The position numbers were made by a program, and so were the translations under genes. 64,000 nt of DNA from Candidatus Leptovillus gracilis (lineage in GTDB: Bacteria > Chloroflexota > Anaerolineae > Promineifilales > Promineifilaceae). The first letter of the stretch is position 1, and every line of letters starts with the position of its first letter. The notes under the pieces are model-generated. The model was not told where the DNA came from. It saw only the letters and a program-made list of their open reading frames with translations, and did no database searches. Where the stretch lies: positions 930,001 to 994,000 of the forward strand of contig JADJXA010000002.1 of NCBI GenBank assembly GCA_016716065.1, read 5' to 3'. This document shows positions 35,998 to 44,653 of the stretch, in pieces.

Positions 35998-37143
35998 TTA
36001 CTGCTCTGCTTGCGGTATGGCATACAACACGCCGCCATCGCTGCCCACATAGACCACACCATCGGCGATGGTGGGGGAGGAGACGCCGCCGCTGGCGGTG
36101 AAGAGCCAACGCTGCTGCCCGTTACGGCCGTCTACCGCGTACAAATTTTGGTCCCAACTGCCAAAGTAGACAATACCCTCGGCAATAATCGGTGACGAAA
36201 AGACCACGCCGGAGGTGGGAAACTGCCAGCGTTCCACGCCGCTTTTTTCCTCAAAGGCGTACAGCTTGCCATCCAGGCTGGTCACATATACCAGGCCATT
36301 CCACACGGCCGGCGAGGCGTAAGATTCGGCGCCCATCTGGATGCGCCAGCGTAATTCGCCCGAAGCCACATCAACCGCGAGCAATTCGCCAATCAACATG
36401 TCGTTGGAGATGGGGAAGTAGACGGCGTCGCTGCCCAACACCGGGCCGGCGGTGAAGCTGGCCTGGTCGGCGACGAACTCCCAGACTTTTTCGCCGGTAA
36501 TCCCCTTGACGACTGTCAGGACGCCAGCGCCATTGCCAAAATAGACCAGGTTGTCGGCCACGGCCGCTTCAAAGGAAATGGGGCTGCCGGTTTCGACGTG
36601 CCACGCTTCTTGCCCGTTGTGAACGTTGATGGCATACAAGTTGCCATCTTCGCTGCCGACGTAAACCAGGCCATTGGCGACGGCCGGGGAGGCGGTGATG
36701 CTGCCCTGGGTGGCAAAACGCCACACTTCCTGGCCGTCGGCGCGGTTGAGAGCGTACAGCGCGCCATCCATGCCGCCCACGTAGACAACATCGCCGGATA
36801 CGGCCGGGGAGGAGATAATCGGGTCGCCGGCTGCGCCGATGGCAGCCTGCCAGATTTCTGCGCCGGTGCTGGCGTCGGCGGCATAAAAGATGCCATCGTA
36901 GCTGCCAAAGTAGACGGTGTTTTCGACGACGGCTGGGGCGGTGAAGACCCAATCGTTGGTGGTGAACTGCCATTTGGGTGGGGCGGGGTTGGTTACGGCC
37001 GTTGTCTCGGCCACCCCGTCTCGCCGCAAATTGGCGCTAAAAAAGGCTTCTGGCCCTGCGGCCTGCGGGTCGCCATCCCGGTTGCGGCCGCAGGCGGTGA
37101 GTACCACCAGGCCCAGCAGAAGCAGTAAACTCCATTTACGCAT
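35998..37143 (-). CDS. PQQ-like beta-propeller lipoprotein (BamB-like)
   Basis: The 381-residue protein has lipobox VLTAC after MRKWSLLLLLGL. The rest is seven or so propeller blades of the type VYFGSYDGIFYAADASTG.E.W / VYVGSEDGNLYAINV, the PQQ-binding-like repeat. In BamB this fold serves outer-membrane assembly, but similar lipoproteins also occur in monoderm-like Chloroflexota, where the function is unknown. There are no PQQ-enzyme catalytic residues. It is 37 bases upstream of the beta-lactamase-like gene and may be co-transcribed. Confidence 0.85.
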   Translation of the reverse strand: MRKWSLLLLLGLVVLTACGRNRDGDPQAAGPEAFFSANLRRDGVAETTAVTNPAPPKWQFTTNDWVFTAPAVVENTVYFGSYDGIFYAADASTGAEIWQAAIGAAGDPIISSPAVSGDVVYVGGMDGALYALNRADGQEVWRFATQGSITASPAVANGLVYVGSEDGNLYAINVHNGQEAWHVETGSPISFEAAVADNLVYFGNGAGVLTVVKGITGEKVWEFVADQASFTAGPVLGSDAVYFPISNDMLIGELLAVDVASGELRWRIQMGAESYASPAVWNGLVYVTSLDGKLYAFEEKSGVERWQFPTSGVVFSSPIIAEGIVYFGSWDQNLYAVDGRNGQQRWLFTASGGVSSPTIADGVVYVGSDGGVLYAIPQAEQ

Positions 37144-37283
37144 AGAACTCCCTCGTTATTTCGGTTTTCACAACAAGACGGATAAGCGATAAACCGTGCG
37201 CTTATCCGTCTGTGGTCAGGTTAGATAGGTTGAGCAAACGGACATGTAACCGTTCACTTCAAAATAAATGGGACACAGATTTT

Positions 37284-37331
37284 CACAGATGAACACAGAT
37301 TCAAGTCAGCCGAAATCTGTGTTCATCTGTG
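37284..37331. repeat. CACAGATGAACACAGATT inverted repeat
   Basis: CACAGATGAACACAGATT (37284-37301) and AATCTGTGTTCATCTGTG (37314-37331) form a perfect 18-bp stem with a 12-base loop, downstream of hepT and upstream of the PQQ lipoprotein. A related ACAGATT palindrome is at 46325-46383. It could end the toxin-antitoxin transcript. Confidence 0.75.
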
Positions 37332-37367
37332 TACTATTCCAAAAGAGACTGAACGCTTACACGGCCG

Positions 37368-37826
37368 TTACAGCCGATCATCCAATTTGTCAGGATTAGC
37401 CTCAAGCCAGGCCAAATAAGCTTGTTGAACGATGGTCAGGTCTTCAAGGTGGTTGGCGACTATCTCGTAAATTTCATCGGACGTGATTTCGTGGTAATAA
37501 TGGGCCATTCGGTTGCGATACCCGGCCATCATGCGTAGTAAACCTGCCTGGTGATCAGTCAATACGCCAGCGTGCTGCAGCTCATCGGCAATCTCTTTGT
37601 ATTCGCTGACCCCTTTGGCAAATCCTTTGGCCAGAATGTGACGGCCAACGTCTAGCAGCGCTTCCAGCGCACGGCGCAGACAGGATTCGGCCGTCCAGAT
37701 GTTGCGGTTGTCGGCAAAGAACTGCTGTGGATCGTGCAAGGGTAATGCTTGAATCTCGACCACCATTTTCTGAACCCAATCGAGTCGGTCAATTACCAAG
37801 CGCTTAAGAATGAAATTTGGCGTCAT
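37368..37826 (-). CDS. hepT: HepT-like (DUF86) toxin, HEPN RNase fold
   Basis: The 152-residue helical protein has the HEPN active-site motif R-x4-H-x-Y in RNRMAHYYHE, as in HepT toxins and HEPN RNases. HepT is a toxin silenced when its MntA partner adds AMP groups to the tyrosine of this motif (known from characterised pairs). The gene starts inside the stop codon of the upstream nucleotidyltransferase gene (overlap 37823-37826), the usual operon order for MntA-HepT. Confidence 0.9.
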   Translation of the reverse strand: MTPNFILKRLVIDRLDWVQKMVVEIQALPLHDPQQFFADNRNIWTAESCLRRALEALLDVGRHILAKGFAKGVSEYKEIADELQHAGVLTDHQAGLLRMMAGYRNRMAHYYHEITSDEIYEIVANHLEDLTIVQQAYLAWLEANPDKLDDRL

Positions 37827-38242
37827 CGTTTGGCCTGTAAGATAAGCTGCTGACGTTCACGCTCTAATGGTATCAGGTCGCCGGCGCGGCGCAGCACGTA
37901 CAAATCATATTCGGCAGCCAGGTACTCATCGTCGGCAAAGATCTGTTCGCCGCGGATCACGTTGGCGGCCAGGAACGGGTCGGCATCGTTCAGGATGACC
38001 AGGTCCACCCGCGGCACGCCAAACAACGATTCGAGCGCCTGGGTGAGCAAGACCTTTTGCCTGACTGTAAGAGACACGGCCGTTTTCACACCGATGTCTA
38101 CGTCTGAATCGTCGGGGGAAAGAACGGCCGTTTCCCCCTTCACCCAGGCGCGCACATCTTTGGCGCGGCTGCCAAAGACGTAAAGGATTTGCACCTGGTA
38201 TTGGTGACACAGTTGGGTAACGGCCGTTTCTTGTTCAGTCAT
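37823..38242 (-). CDS. mntA: MntA-like nucleotidyltransferase antitoxin
   Basis: The 139-residue MNT-fold protein has the GSxAx(n)DxD core in VFGSRAK ... SDVDIGV. The loop between GS and DxD is long (about 20 residues, containing GETAVLSPDD) and holds an ACGGCCGT word at 38124 flanked by GGGGGAAA and TTTCCCCC. Antitoxins of this class AMPylate the HepT partner. GTPase or tRNA roles are unlikely given the neighbour. The stop overlaps the hepT start by a few bases. Confidence 0.85.
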   Translation of the reverse strand: MTEQETAVTQLCHQYQVQILYVFGSRAKDVRAWVKGETAVLSPDDSDVDIGVKTAVSLTVRQKVLLTQALESLFGVPRVDLVILNDADPFLAANVIRGEQIFADDEYLAAEYDLYVLRRAGDLIPLERERQQLILQAKR

Positions 38243-38263
38243 GGCGATTAACGATTGAACCCG

Positions 38264-40954
38264 CTATTTCTTCAAAAAATTCCGCAGCACGGTGTGCAGA
38301 ATCCCACCGTTGCGATAATAATCTACTTCTACCGGCGTGTCTACACGGCAGACAGTTTGGAAGGTAACGGCCGTGCCGTCCTCCTTCACCGCCTGCACCG
38401 TAATCTCCTGCCCCGGTTTCAATTCATCGGTCAGGTTGAGGGTGGAGAATGCTTCTGTGCCGTCCAGCCCCAACGTGGCCGCGTTTTCGCCCGCTTTGTA
38501 TTGCAGCGGCAGCACCCCCATGCCCACCAGATTGCTGCGGTGGATGCGCTCGTAGCTTTCGGCGATGACCAGGCGCGCGCCCAGCAGATAGACCCCTTTG
38601 GCGGCCCAGTCGCGCGAGCTGCCCATGCCGTAATCTTTGCCGGCCAGCACCACCAGCGGCGTGCCGTCATCTTTGTAGCGCAAGGAAGCGTCGAAAATGG
38701 TCATCACCTCGCTGCTGGGCAGATAGGTGGTCCAGCCGCCTTCCGTGCCGGCGGCCATCTGGTTGCGCAGCCGCACGTTGGCGAACGTGCCGCGCGTCAT
38801 CACCCGGTCGTTGCCGCGCCGCGAGCCGTAGGAGTTGAAATACTGCGGCGCCACGTCGCGCTCTAGCAAGAATTGGCCGGCCGGGCTGCTCTGGGCGATG
38901 TTGCCAGCCGGGGAAATGTGGTCCGTCGTTACCGAATCGCCCACTTTTACCAGCACCCGCGCATCGGCGATATTGCTGATGGGTTTGATCTCCGGCGTCA
39001 GGTCAGTGAAGAAAGGCGGTTCTTGGATGTAAGTAGATTCCTCGTTCCAATCATAAATCTCGCCGCCGCTGACGGGGATGGCGTTCCATTCTTCGCTGCC
39101 GTCCCAGACATTGGCGTATTGCTCGTTGAACATCTGCGGCGTCAGCGAGGCGGCCATTGTCGCCTGAATTTCGGCGCTGCTGGGCCAGATGTCGCGCAGA
39201 TAGACTGGCTCGCCGGCGTTGCCTGTGCCGATGGGGTCGTTGATCAGGTCTACGTCGGTGGCTCCGGCGAGGGCGTAGGCCACTACCAGCGGCGGCGAGG
39301 CCAGGTAGTTGGTTTTGGTGAGGGGACTGACGCGCCCTTCAAAGTTGCGGTTGCCGCTGAGGACGGCCGAGGCCACGATGTCGCCTTCTTTGATGGCGTT
39401 GGCGACGGGTTCCGGCAGCGGGCCAGAGTTGCCGATGCAGGTGGTGCAGCCGAAGCCGACGATGTGGAAGCCCAGCGCTTCCAGGTAGGGCATCAGCCCG
39501 GCTTTGTTCAGGTAGTCTTCAACCACTCGTGAGCCGGGGGCCAGGCTGGTTTTGACGTAAGGCGGCACAGTTAACCCTTTTTCAACCGCTTTTTTGGCCA
39601 GCAGCCCGGCGCCAATCATGACACTGGGGTTGGAGGTGTTGGTACAGGAGGTGATGGCGGCGATGACGACAGCCCCGTGCCCGATGGTGGTGGTACGGCC
39701 GTTGTTGGCGACTACGGCCGTTCTGTCCAAATCTTCCTCCTTCAAGCCCAACCCCTTCGGCCCCATGGGGGCCAACAGCGTTTCGCGGTACTGCTGCTTC
39801 ATGTCCGCCAGGGTGATGCGGTCTTGAGGGCGTTTGGGGCCGGCCAGGCTTGGTTCCACCGTGCCCAGGTCCAGTTCCAGCGTGTCGGTGTAAATCGGGT
39901 CGGGCATGTCGTCGGTGCGGAAGAGGCCCTGCGCTTTGGTGTACGTCTCTACAAGCTGCACCAGCTCCTCAGAGCGGCCGGTGCTGCGCAAGTAGTTCAG
40001 CGTTTCCGCGTCTACGGGGAAGAAACCGACAGTCGCGCCATATTCCGGGCACATATTGGCGATGGTCGCCCGGTCGGCCAGGGTCATGTTGCTGAGGCCG
40101 GGACCGTAAAACTCCACAAATTTGCCCACCACGCCCTTTTGCCGCAGCAGTTGGGTGACGACCAGCACCAGATCGGTGGCCGTAGCCCCTTCGGGCAGGC
40201 TGCCGGTCAGCTTCACGCCAACCACTTCGGGAGTGAGCATGTAGATGGGTTGGTCCAGCATCACCGCTTCGGCTTCGATGCCGCCCACGCCCCAGGCCAC
40301 CACGCCCAGGCCGTTGATCATGGTGGTGTGCGAATCGGTACCCACCAGGCTGTCGGGAAAAGCCACGATGCCGTCGCCCTCTGGTTTGGTCATGACAACG
40401 CTGGCCAGGTATTCCAGGTTTACCTGGTGGACAATGCCGGTGGCCGGGGGCACAACGCGGAAGTTTTGGAACGCTTCTTTGCCCCATTTCAGAAATTCAT
40501 AGCGTTCACGGTTGCGCACAAATTCGCGCTCCACATTGAAAAAGAGAGCGGCGGCGGAACCGAACTGGTCCACCTGCACAGAATGGTCAATAACCAGGTC
40601 CACCGGCACGGTGGGGTTGATCTTCTTGGGGTCGCCGCCCAGGCGGGCCATGGCCGACCGCAGCGCCGCCAGGTCTACCACGGCCGGCACGCCGGTGAAG
40701 TCTTGCAGAATGACGCGGCCGGGTTTGAAGGGGATTTCGTCTTGCGCCGGCTGGTCGGCGCGCCATTTTGCCAGCTTTTCCACGTCGGCCGGCATCACCT
40801 GGTAGCCGTCGCAGGTGCGCAGCAGCGCTTCCAGCAGCACTTTGATGGAAAAGGGCAGGCGGCTGACGTCGCCTAGTTTGTTGAGTTGATAGTAATAAAC
40901 GTCGGTTCCAGGGAGTTTGGCGCGCGCGCCAAAGGGGTCAAATAGTTGGGTCAT
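38264..40954 (-). CDS. acnA: Aconitate hydratase
   Basis: The 896-residue protein is full length for AcnA/IRP-type aconitase, interconverting citrate and isocitrate in the TCA cycle. It has the cluster cysteines in AITSCTNTSNPSVMIGAGLL and GFGCTTCIGNSGPL, the substrate-loop motif GTDSHTTMINGLGVVAWGVG, and the C-terminal swivel domain with GSSRDWAAKGVYLLGARLVI. The N-terminus (VYYYQLNKLGDVSRLPFSIK) matches AcnA. It ends 21 bases before the mntA start. Confidence in function is very high. Confidence 0.98.
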   Translation of the reverse strand: MTQLFDPFGARAKLPGTDVYYYQLNKLGDVSRLPFSIKVLLEALLRTCDGYQVMPADVEKLAKWRADQPAQDEIPFKPGRVILQDFTGVPAVVDLAALRSAMARLGGDPKKINPTVPVDLVIDHSVQVDQFGSAAALFFNVEREFVRNRERYEFLKWGKEAFQNFRVVPPATGIVHQVNLEYLASVVMTKPEGDGIVAFPDSLVGTDSHTTMINGLGVVAWGVGGIEAEAVMLDQPIYMLTPEVVGVKLTGSLPEGATATDLVLVVTQLLRQKGVVGKFVEFYGPGLSNMTLADRATIANMCPEYGATVGFFPVDAETLNYLRSTGRSEELVQLVETYTKAQGLFRTDDMPDPIYTDTLELDLGTVEPSLAGPKRPQDRITLADMKQQYRETLLAPMGPKGLGLKEEDLDRTAVVANNGRTTTIGHGAVVIAAITSCTNTSNPSVMIGAGLLAKKAVEKGLTVPPYVKTSLAPGSRVVEDYLNKAGLMPYLEALGFHIVGFGCTTCIGNSGPLPEPVANAIKEGDIVASAVLSGNRNFEGRVSPLTKTNYLASPPLVVAYALAGATDVDLINDPIGTGNAGEPVYLRDIWPSSAEIQATMAASLTPQMFNEQYANVWDGSEEWNAIPVSGGEIYDWNEESTYIQEPPFFTDLTPEIKPISNIADARVLVKVGDSVTTDHISPAGNIAQSSPAGQFLLERDVAPQYFNSYGSRRGNDRVMTRGTFANVRLRNQMAAGTEGGWTTYLPSSEVMTIFDASLRYKDDGTPLVVLAGKDYGMGSSRDWAAKGVYLLGARLVIAESYERIHRSNLVGMGVLPLQYKAGENAATLGLDGTEAFSTLNLTDELKPGQEITVQAVKEDGTAVTFQTVCRVDTPVEVDYYRNGGILHTVLRNFLKK

Positions 40955-41081
40955 GCGTTACCTCTTGTGAAATCTTGGATTGTGGATTGCGGATTTCGGA
41001 TTGAAAAGTGTTGGCCGCTTTCCTCTGGTGTGCAATTTGGGCGGCTGCCCCGTATCTTTCTAATTATAGCCAAAATGGGGA

Positions 41082-41112
41082 TTGGGGAAACGGCCGTTTG
41101 TAGAGGTATAAT
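41082..41112 (+). promoter_or_regulatory. possible sigma70-type promoter
   Basis: TTGGGG, a 19-base spacer that contains an ACGGCCGT word, and TATAAT, 61 bases before the RAM-domain gene start. The -10 is perfect; the -35 is moderate. The remaining 40955-41081 holds ATTGCGGATT words and no gene. Confidence 0.45.
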
Positions 41113-41172
41113 CAACATTGAACGAGGAATGACAAACGACGAATAACTATTAACTATAAAAGAGGGCACAAT

Positions 41173-41451
41173 ATGGTAAGCGCAGTGGTTTTGTTGAATG
41201 TAGAACCAGGACAGGTGAACGAGGTGGGGGCGCGTCTGGCGGAGTTGAAAGGCATTAGCGAGGTGTTTTCGGTGGGTGGGCGTTATGACCTGGTAGCCAT
41301 CATCCGCGTCAAAGACAATGACACAATGGCCCAGTTGGTGACGGAAAAGATGCACAGCGTGCCCGGCATCACCAACTCGGAAACGCTCATCGCCTTCCGC
41401 GTCTTTTCCGAACATGATCTGGCGGCGATGTTTTCGATTGGGCTGGAGTAG
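41173..41451 (+). CDS. Stand-alone Lrp/AsnC ligand-binding (RAM) domain protein
   Basis: The 92-residue protein matches the regulation-of-amino-acid-metabolism domain: MVSAVVLLNVEPGQVNEVG, then GISEVFSVGGRYDLVAIIRV. It has no helix-turn-helix. Such SraM-type proteins may bind amino acids and pair with Lrp-family regulators. GAGGG lies eight bases before ATG 41173. No Lrp gene is adjacent. Confidence 0.88.
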   Translation: MVSAVVLLNVEPGQVNEVGARLAELKGISEVFSVGGRYDLVAIIRVKDNDTMAQLVTEKMHSVPGITNSETLIAFRVFSEHDLAAMFSIGLE

Positions 41452-41489
41452 GGCGGGGGGACGGTGTTCAGTAATCAATAATCAGTAAT

Positions 41490-41527
41490 CAGTAATCAGT
41501 GTTCAGTCTACTGAACACTGATTACTG
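41490..41527. terminator. 17-bp hairpin between convergent genes
   Basis: CAGTAATCAGTGTTCAG, a TCTA loop and CTGAACACTGATTACTG form a perfect 17-bp stem after a run of CAGTAATCA direct repeats. There is no T-run, but the place between two convergent 3' ends suits a bidirectional terminator; it may equally be a dispersed repeat. Confidence 0.5.
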
Positions 41528-41537
41528 AACACTGAAA

Positions 41538-42938
41538 CTATCCGCCTAAGGAATCAATGTAGTCCAGCGAAATCTGCGCTGGGTAGAAGTTTTCGTTGAC
41601 GGCCAGAGCCGATTGATACGCCTGTCGCGCTTCGGAAATGCGGCCTAACTCCAGTAGGACGTGCCCCTGATACCAGTAGGTTTCTTCCACATTGCGGCCC
41701 CCCTGCGTATCCAATGTCGCTTGAACCAGGTCCAATACGTCCTGGCCGCGACCAGCCTTCCAATACGCCAGGTAGGGCATGAATTCATACCACAGAATGC
41801 GCGGCGGCAGCCCAATTTCTCGCGCCCGATCATACGCCTGCGCGCCACCCTGGTAATATTGCTGATCGCCGGTCAGGCTGGCGATGCGTGTCAGGGCTGT
41901 GCCCAGGTTGAACCAGGTCATGGGGTCGTCGGGGGTGGCTTTGGTTTCCGATTCGGCCAGGGAAGCGACGTACTGCCACATCTTCAGATCGTCAAACATC
42001 ACTTCGCCCAGAATAGCGGCTACTTCACTTTCTTGCTCTGGTTTGTAGACAACGTAGAAAGTGTAATTAAACTGCTGCCAATAGCCGACTAATTCGTCGT
42101 AGCTGTCGGTGCGGCCGCTGCCATCCCAGGGACCCAGATAGCTGTCCTGGCTGTACAGTTCTTGCCGCACATCATCGTAGCCATAGACGGTGAGATAGTG
42201 ACCCCACCAGCCAGATTCCGGCAGTTCGTACCCCTTTTCGACGACTACCGGGTAGCCGGCCGCCAGGAACCGCTTGACCATCTCCAGCGAGCCACCGGAG
42301 CGGGCGATGGCGTTAAAGCCGGGTGTAAACTCATTGACATAATCGGCGATTTGCCAGGGGCTGACGTTGCGGTCTTCGGGATTGGGTTTCAGGTAGCTGG
42401 CAACCTGATCTTGGGTGACGGGGTTGCCATACCAGTTGAGGACCTGGGTCAGGTTGGCCGGACCGCAGTTGTTAAAGCTTTGTTTGATGACACCCATGTC
42501 GGGCAGGAGTACCCGCTCCGGCAGTGGTTCGGGCGTCGGGGTGAGGGTGGGTGTTGGGGTGGCGGTGGGTGGTTGGGTGGGTTCGGGGGTGGCGGCTACG
42601 GCCGTTTCCGTGTCGGCTTGCGGTGGTTGGGTGGGTACGGCCGTTTCCGTTGGTGCCTCCACCGGCGCGTCCGTTGGTCTGGCAGCAACCAGGGCGCTGA
42701 TGTCTACCTGGCTGGCCGCGTCGGCGGCCGCCGGGGCCGGCAGCGCCGCGGCCACCGGCGCAACCTGCTTAATCACCCCTTCGCTGATGCTGCCCAGGAA
42801 CGGGCTGCGTTCTTGCAAAGCCACCCGGTAACGGCCAGGAATTGCCTGGACCACGCGGGGTAGGGCCAACAACCCCATAATCACCACAAACTGAATACCA
42901 ACAATCAATAGAATAAGATTTCGTGTACGATTTTTCAT
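41538..42938 (-). CDS. C39-like peptidase with TPR tail (copy 1)
   Basis: About 466 residues. It has an N-terminal membrane anchor (NLILLIVGIQFVVIMGLLAL), a Pro/Thr-rich linker (TPTPTLTPTPEP), a papain-like C39 domain with Cys158 in FNNCGPANLTQVL and His in WGHYLTVYGYDD, then TPR-like helices (WFNLGTALTRI, YWYQGHVLLELGRISEARQA). The domain lies outside the membrane and may process peptides or act as a non-catalytic binding domain; no transporter ATPase is fused, unlike bacteriocin exporters. It is the downstream paralogue of 42995-44353. The frame runs upstream to 42998 through a TTCGGCAAGCTC repeat word, so ATG 42938 is preferred. Confidence 0.82.
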   Translation of the reverse strand: MKNRTRNLILLIVGIQFVVIMGLLALPRVVQAIPGRYRVALQERSPFLGSISEGVIKQVAPVAAALPAPAAADAASQVDISALVAARPTDAPVEAPTETAVPTQPPQADTETAVAATPEPTQPPTATPTPTLTPTPEPLPERVLLPDMGVIKQSFNNCGPANLTQVLNWYGNPVTQDQVASYLKPNPEDRNVSPWQIADYVNEFTPGFNAIARSGGSLEMVKRFLAAGYPVVVEKGYELPESGWWGHYLTVYGYDDVRQELYSQDSYLGPWDGSGRTDSYDELVGYWQQFNYTFYVVYKPEQESEVAAILGEVMFDDLKMWQYVASLAESETKATPDDPMTWFNLGTALTRIASLTGDQQYYQGGAQAYDRAREIGLPPRILWYEFMPYLAYWKAGRGQDVLDLVQATLDTQGGRNVEETYWYQGHVLLELGRISEARQAYQSALAVNENFYPAQISLDYIDSLGG

Positions 42939-42994
42939 AAGCGTGAAGGATTTACAATTGGTCCTGAGCTTGCCGAAGGATTGACGATTGTAAA

Positions 42995-44353
42995 TCAACT
43001 ACCTCCGTTTTCGATTTTAGACAGGGCGGCGGCGGCCGGAGCGAAGTTGGGGTTGAAGTTGGCCGCTTGCTGCAAGTTTTGCCGGGCAGATTGCACATTG
43101 CCCAATGCTTCTTCAGCCAGACCTTTGTAGTAAAAAGATTCCTCAAAATAAGGACGATTTTCCAGCGTCACATCGGCCAGCAAGATGATGTCGTCGTAGC
43201 GGCCGGTCTGGTAATAAGCCTCGTAGGGGCCAAACTGGTACCATAACATGCGCCAGGGCAGGCCGATGGCCCGCGCCTGATCGAAGGCGGCGGCCGCTTC
43301 GGCGTATTGGCCCAAAGCGTTGTAGGTTGTGCCCAGGTTAAACCAGTTGAAGGCATTGTCCGGGTTGGCGGCCGTTTCGGCGCGAATGGCGTACAGGGCG
43401 TTTTGCCACATGGTGGCGTCATCCATGTTTTCGCCAATGATTTCGGCGACTTCGGCGGCGCGTTCCGGCGGGTAAAGGACGATGTAGTTGCGGTTGAAGT
43501 GCGGCCAGAATTCAGCGACGGTGCTGTAGGGCAGGTCACGGCCGTCTACATCGGCGTTTTGCAAAGGTTCATCACTCGTGCCCAGCCAGGAATCGTAGAC
43601 CCAGAACTGCTGCCGGTCGTCGTCGTAGGCAACCACCAGCATGTAATGGCCGTACCAACCCATCCAGCGAAACTCGCCTGGCGGCTCGATGCCAATTTCC
43701 AGGATCACCGGGAAGCCGGCGGCGATGAGGCGGCGGACAGTGAAGGCGTCGCCGTTGGCGCGGGTGATGGCTTCCACGTCGGTCTGGTTCTGCACGTAGG
43801 CGGCCATCTCCTGCGGCGTTACGTTGCGGTCTTCAGGATTGGGCTTCAGCACGGCCGCCGTTGTGTTCTGATTGATGCGGATGCCGAAATAGCTCAAGGT
43901 CATCGCCAGAGTCGCCGGTCCACAGTTGTTCCACTCTTGAAACTGATGGGTGATGCCTTCCAGCCGGGCCGTTCTGGGAATGGGTATAAGCGTTGGCGTG
44001 GGCGGTGGTGGGGTGAAGGTGGCCGGCAGAGTCGGCGGCAGGGTAGGGCTGGCGGGTGGCGTGGCCGTCGCCAAGAGTTGGCTGGCGTTGGCTAACGGCG
44101 TGTTGGTCGGCGGCAGGAGGGTGGCTGGCGGGGCGGGTGTGGCGATGGGGTTCAGCAGCAAACTGAGGTCGGCGGTGATGGCGACGGTGGGCAGGATGGC
44201 GACTTTCTGCGGCGGCGCACCGATGTCTTGAATCGGTTTGGGCAGCCGGGCCAGATAGCGCGGCGGCACAGCGCGCAAAACCGTTGGCGTAACCAGTATG
44301 CCAAGCAAAACAGTTCCCATCAGGATTAGTAGGAGGATGATTCTTCTGCTCAT
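42995..44353 (-). CDS. C39-like peptidase with TPR tail (copy 2)
   Basis: About 452 residues with the same order as the downstream copy: membrane anchor (RRIILLLILMGTVLLGILVT), TPP/TPT linker, C39 core with Cys144 in WNNCGPATLAMTL and His in YGHYMLVVAYDDD, then TPR-like helices (WFNLGTTYNALGQYAEAAAA). The two share KPNPEDRNV, WFNLGT and AREIGLP/ARAIGLP motifs and are clearly a tandem duplication, though linkers have diverged. ATG 44353 has AAGG five bases before it; an in-frame TTG at 44368 is also open. The gap to the next gene is 56 bases. Confidence 0.82.
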   Translation of the reverse strand: MSRRIILLLILMGTVLLGILVTPTVLRAVPPRYLARLPKPIQDIGAPPQKVAILPTVAITADLSLLLNPIATPAPPATLLPPTNTPLANASQLLATATPPASPTLPPTLPATFTPPPPTPTLIPIPRTARLEGITHQFQEWNNCGPATLAMTLSYFGIRINQNTTAAVLKPNPEDRNVTPQEMAAYVQNQTDVEAITRANGDAFTVRRLIAAGFPVILEIGIEPPGEFRWMGWYGHYMLVVAYDDDRQQFWVYDSWLGTSDEPLQNADVDGRDLPYSTVAEFWPHFNRNYIVLYPPERAAEVAEIIGENMDDATMWQNALYAIRAETAANPDNAFNWFNLGTTYNALGQYAEAAAAFDQARAIGLPWRMLWYQFGPYEAYYQTGRYDDIILLADVTLENRPYFEESFYYKGLAEEALGNVQSARQNLQQAANFNPNFAPAAAALSKIENGGS

Positions 44354-44485
44354 TTGCCTTGTGTCCAACCTGGGGCATTATAGCGCAGTCAACCAACCGC
44401 CCAAAGGCTGCCGGCAGACTCTTACCAACTCCTTAAACTATACCTGACAAGATGACAAGGTGACATTTGGCAAGGTGATGGGGTA

Positions 44486-44512
44486 AAAGCCGGGTTTACC
44501 CGGCTTTGTTTT
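44486..44512. terminator. AAAGCCGGGT hairpin in a repeat-rich gap
   Basis: AAAGCCGGGT-TT-ACCCGGCTTT forms a perfect 10-bp stem followed by GTTTTG. The gap 44369-44653 also holds GCGCTTTAGCGC, GGAGCTAAAGCCCCAG and GCCCCGTAAACGGGGC palindromes (to about 44610) and TGACAAGGTGACA words. It lies between the GNAT and C39 genes on the minus strand. The same hairpin type is at 8258-8273. Confidence 0.6.
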
Positions 44513-44653
44513 GTAGACCGGCGCTTTAGCGCTGGTCGTCGCCGGTTGTTCGCTGCGCCTGGAGCTAAAGCCCCAGGCTAAAAAACGACGCCCCGTAAAC
44601 GGGGCTAGAGACGACCGTGATGGTAACGACAAGCCTCTCAGAGGCTCCCCAGA

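Noticed and set aside
35961..36062. N-terminal extension of the beta-lactamase-like gene
   Set aside because: It overlaps the 3' end of the PQQ lipoprotein gene and has no signal-peptide character.
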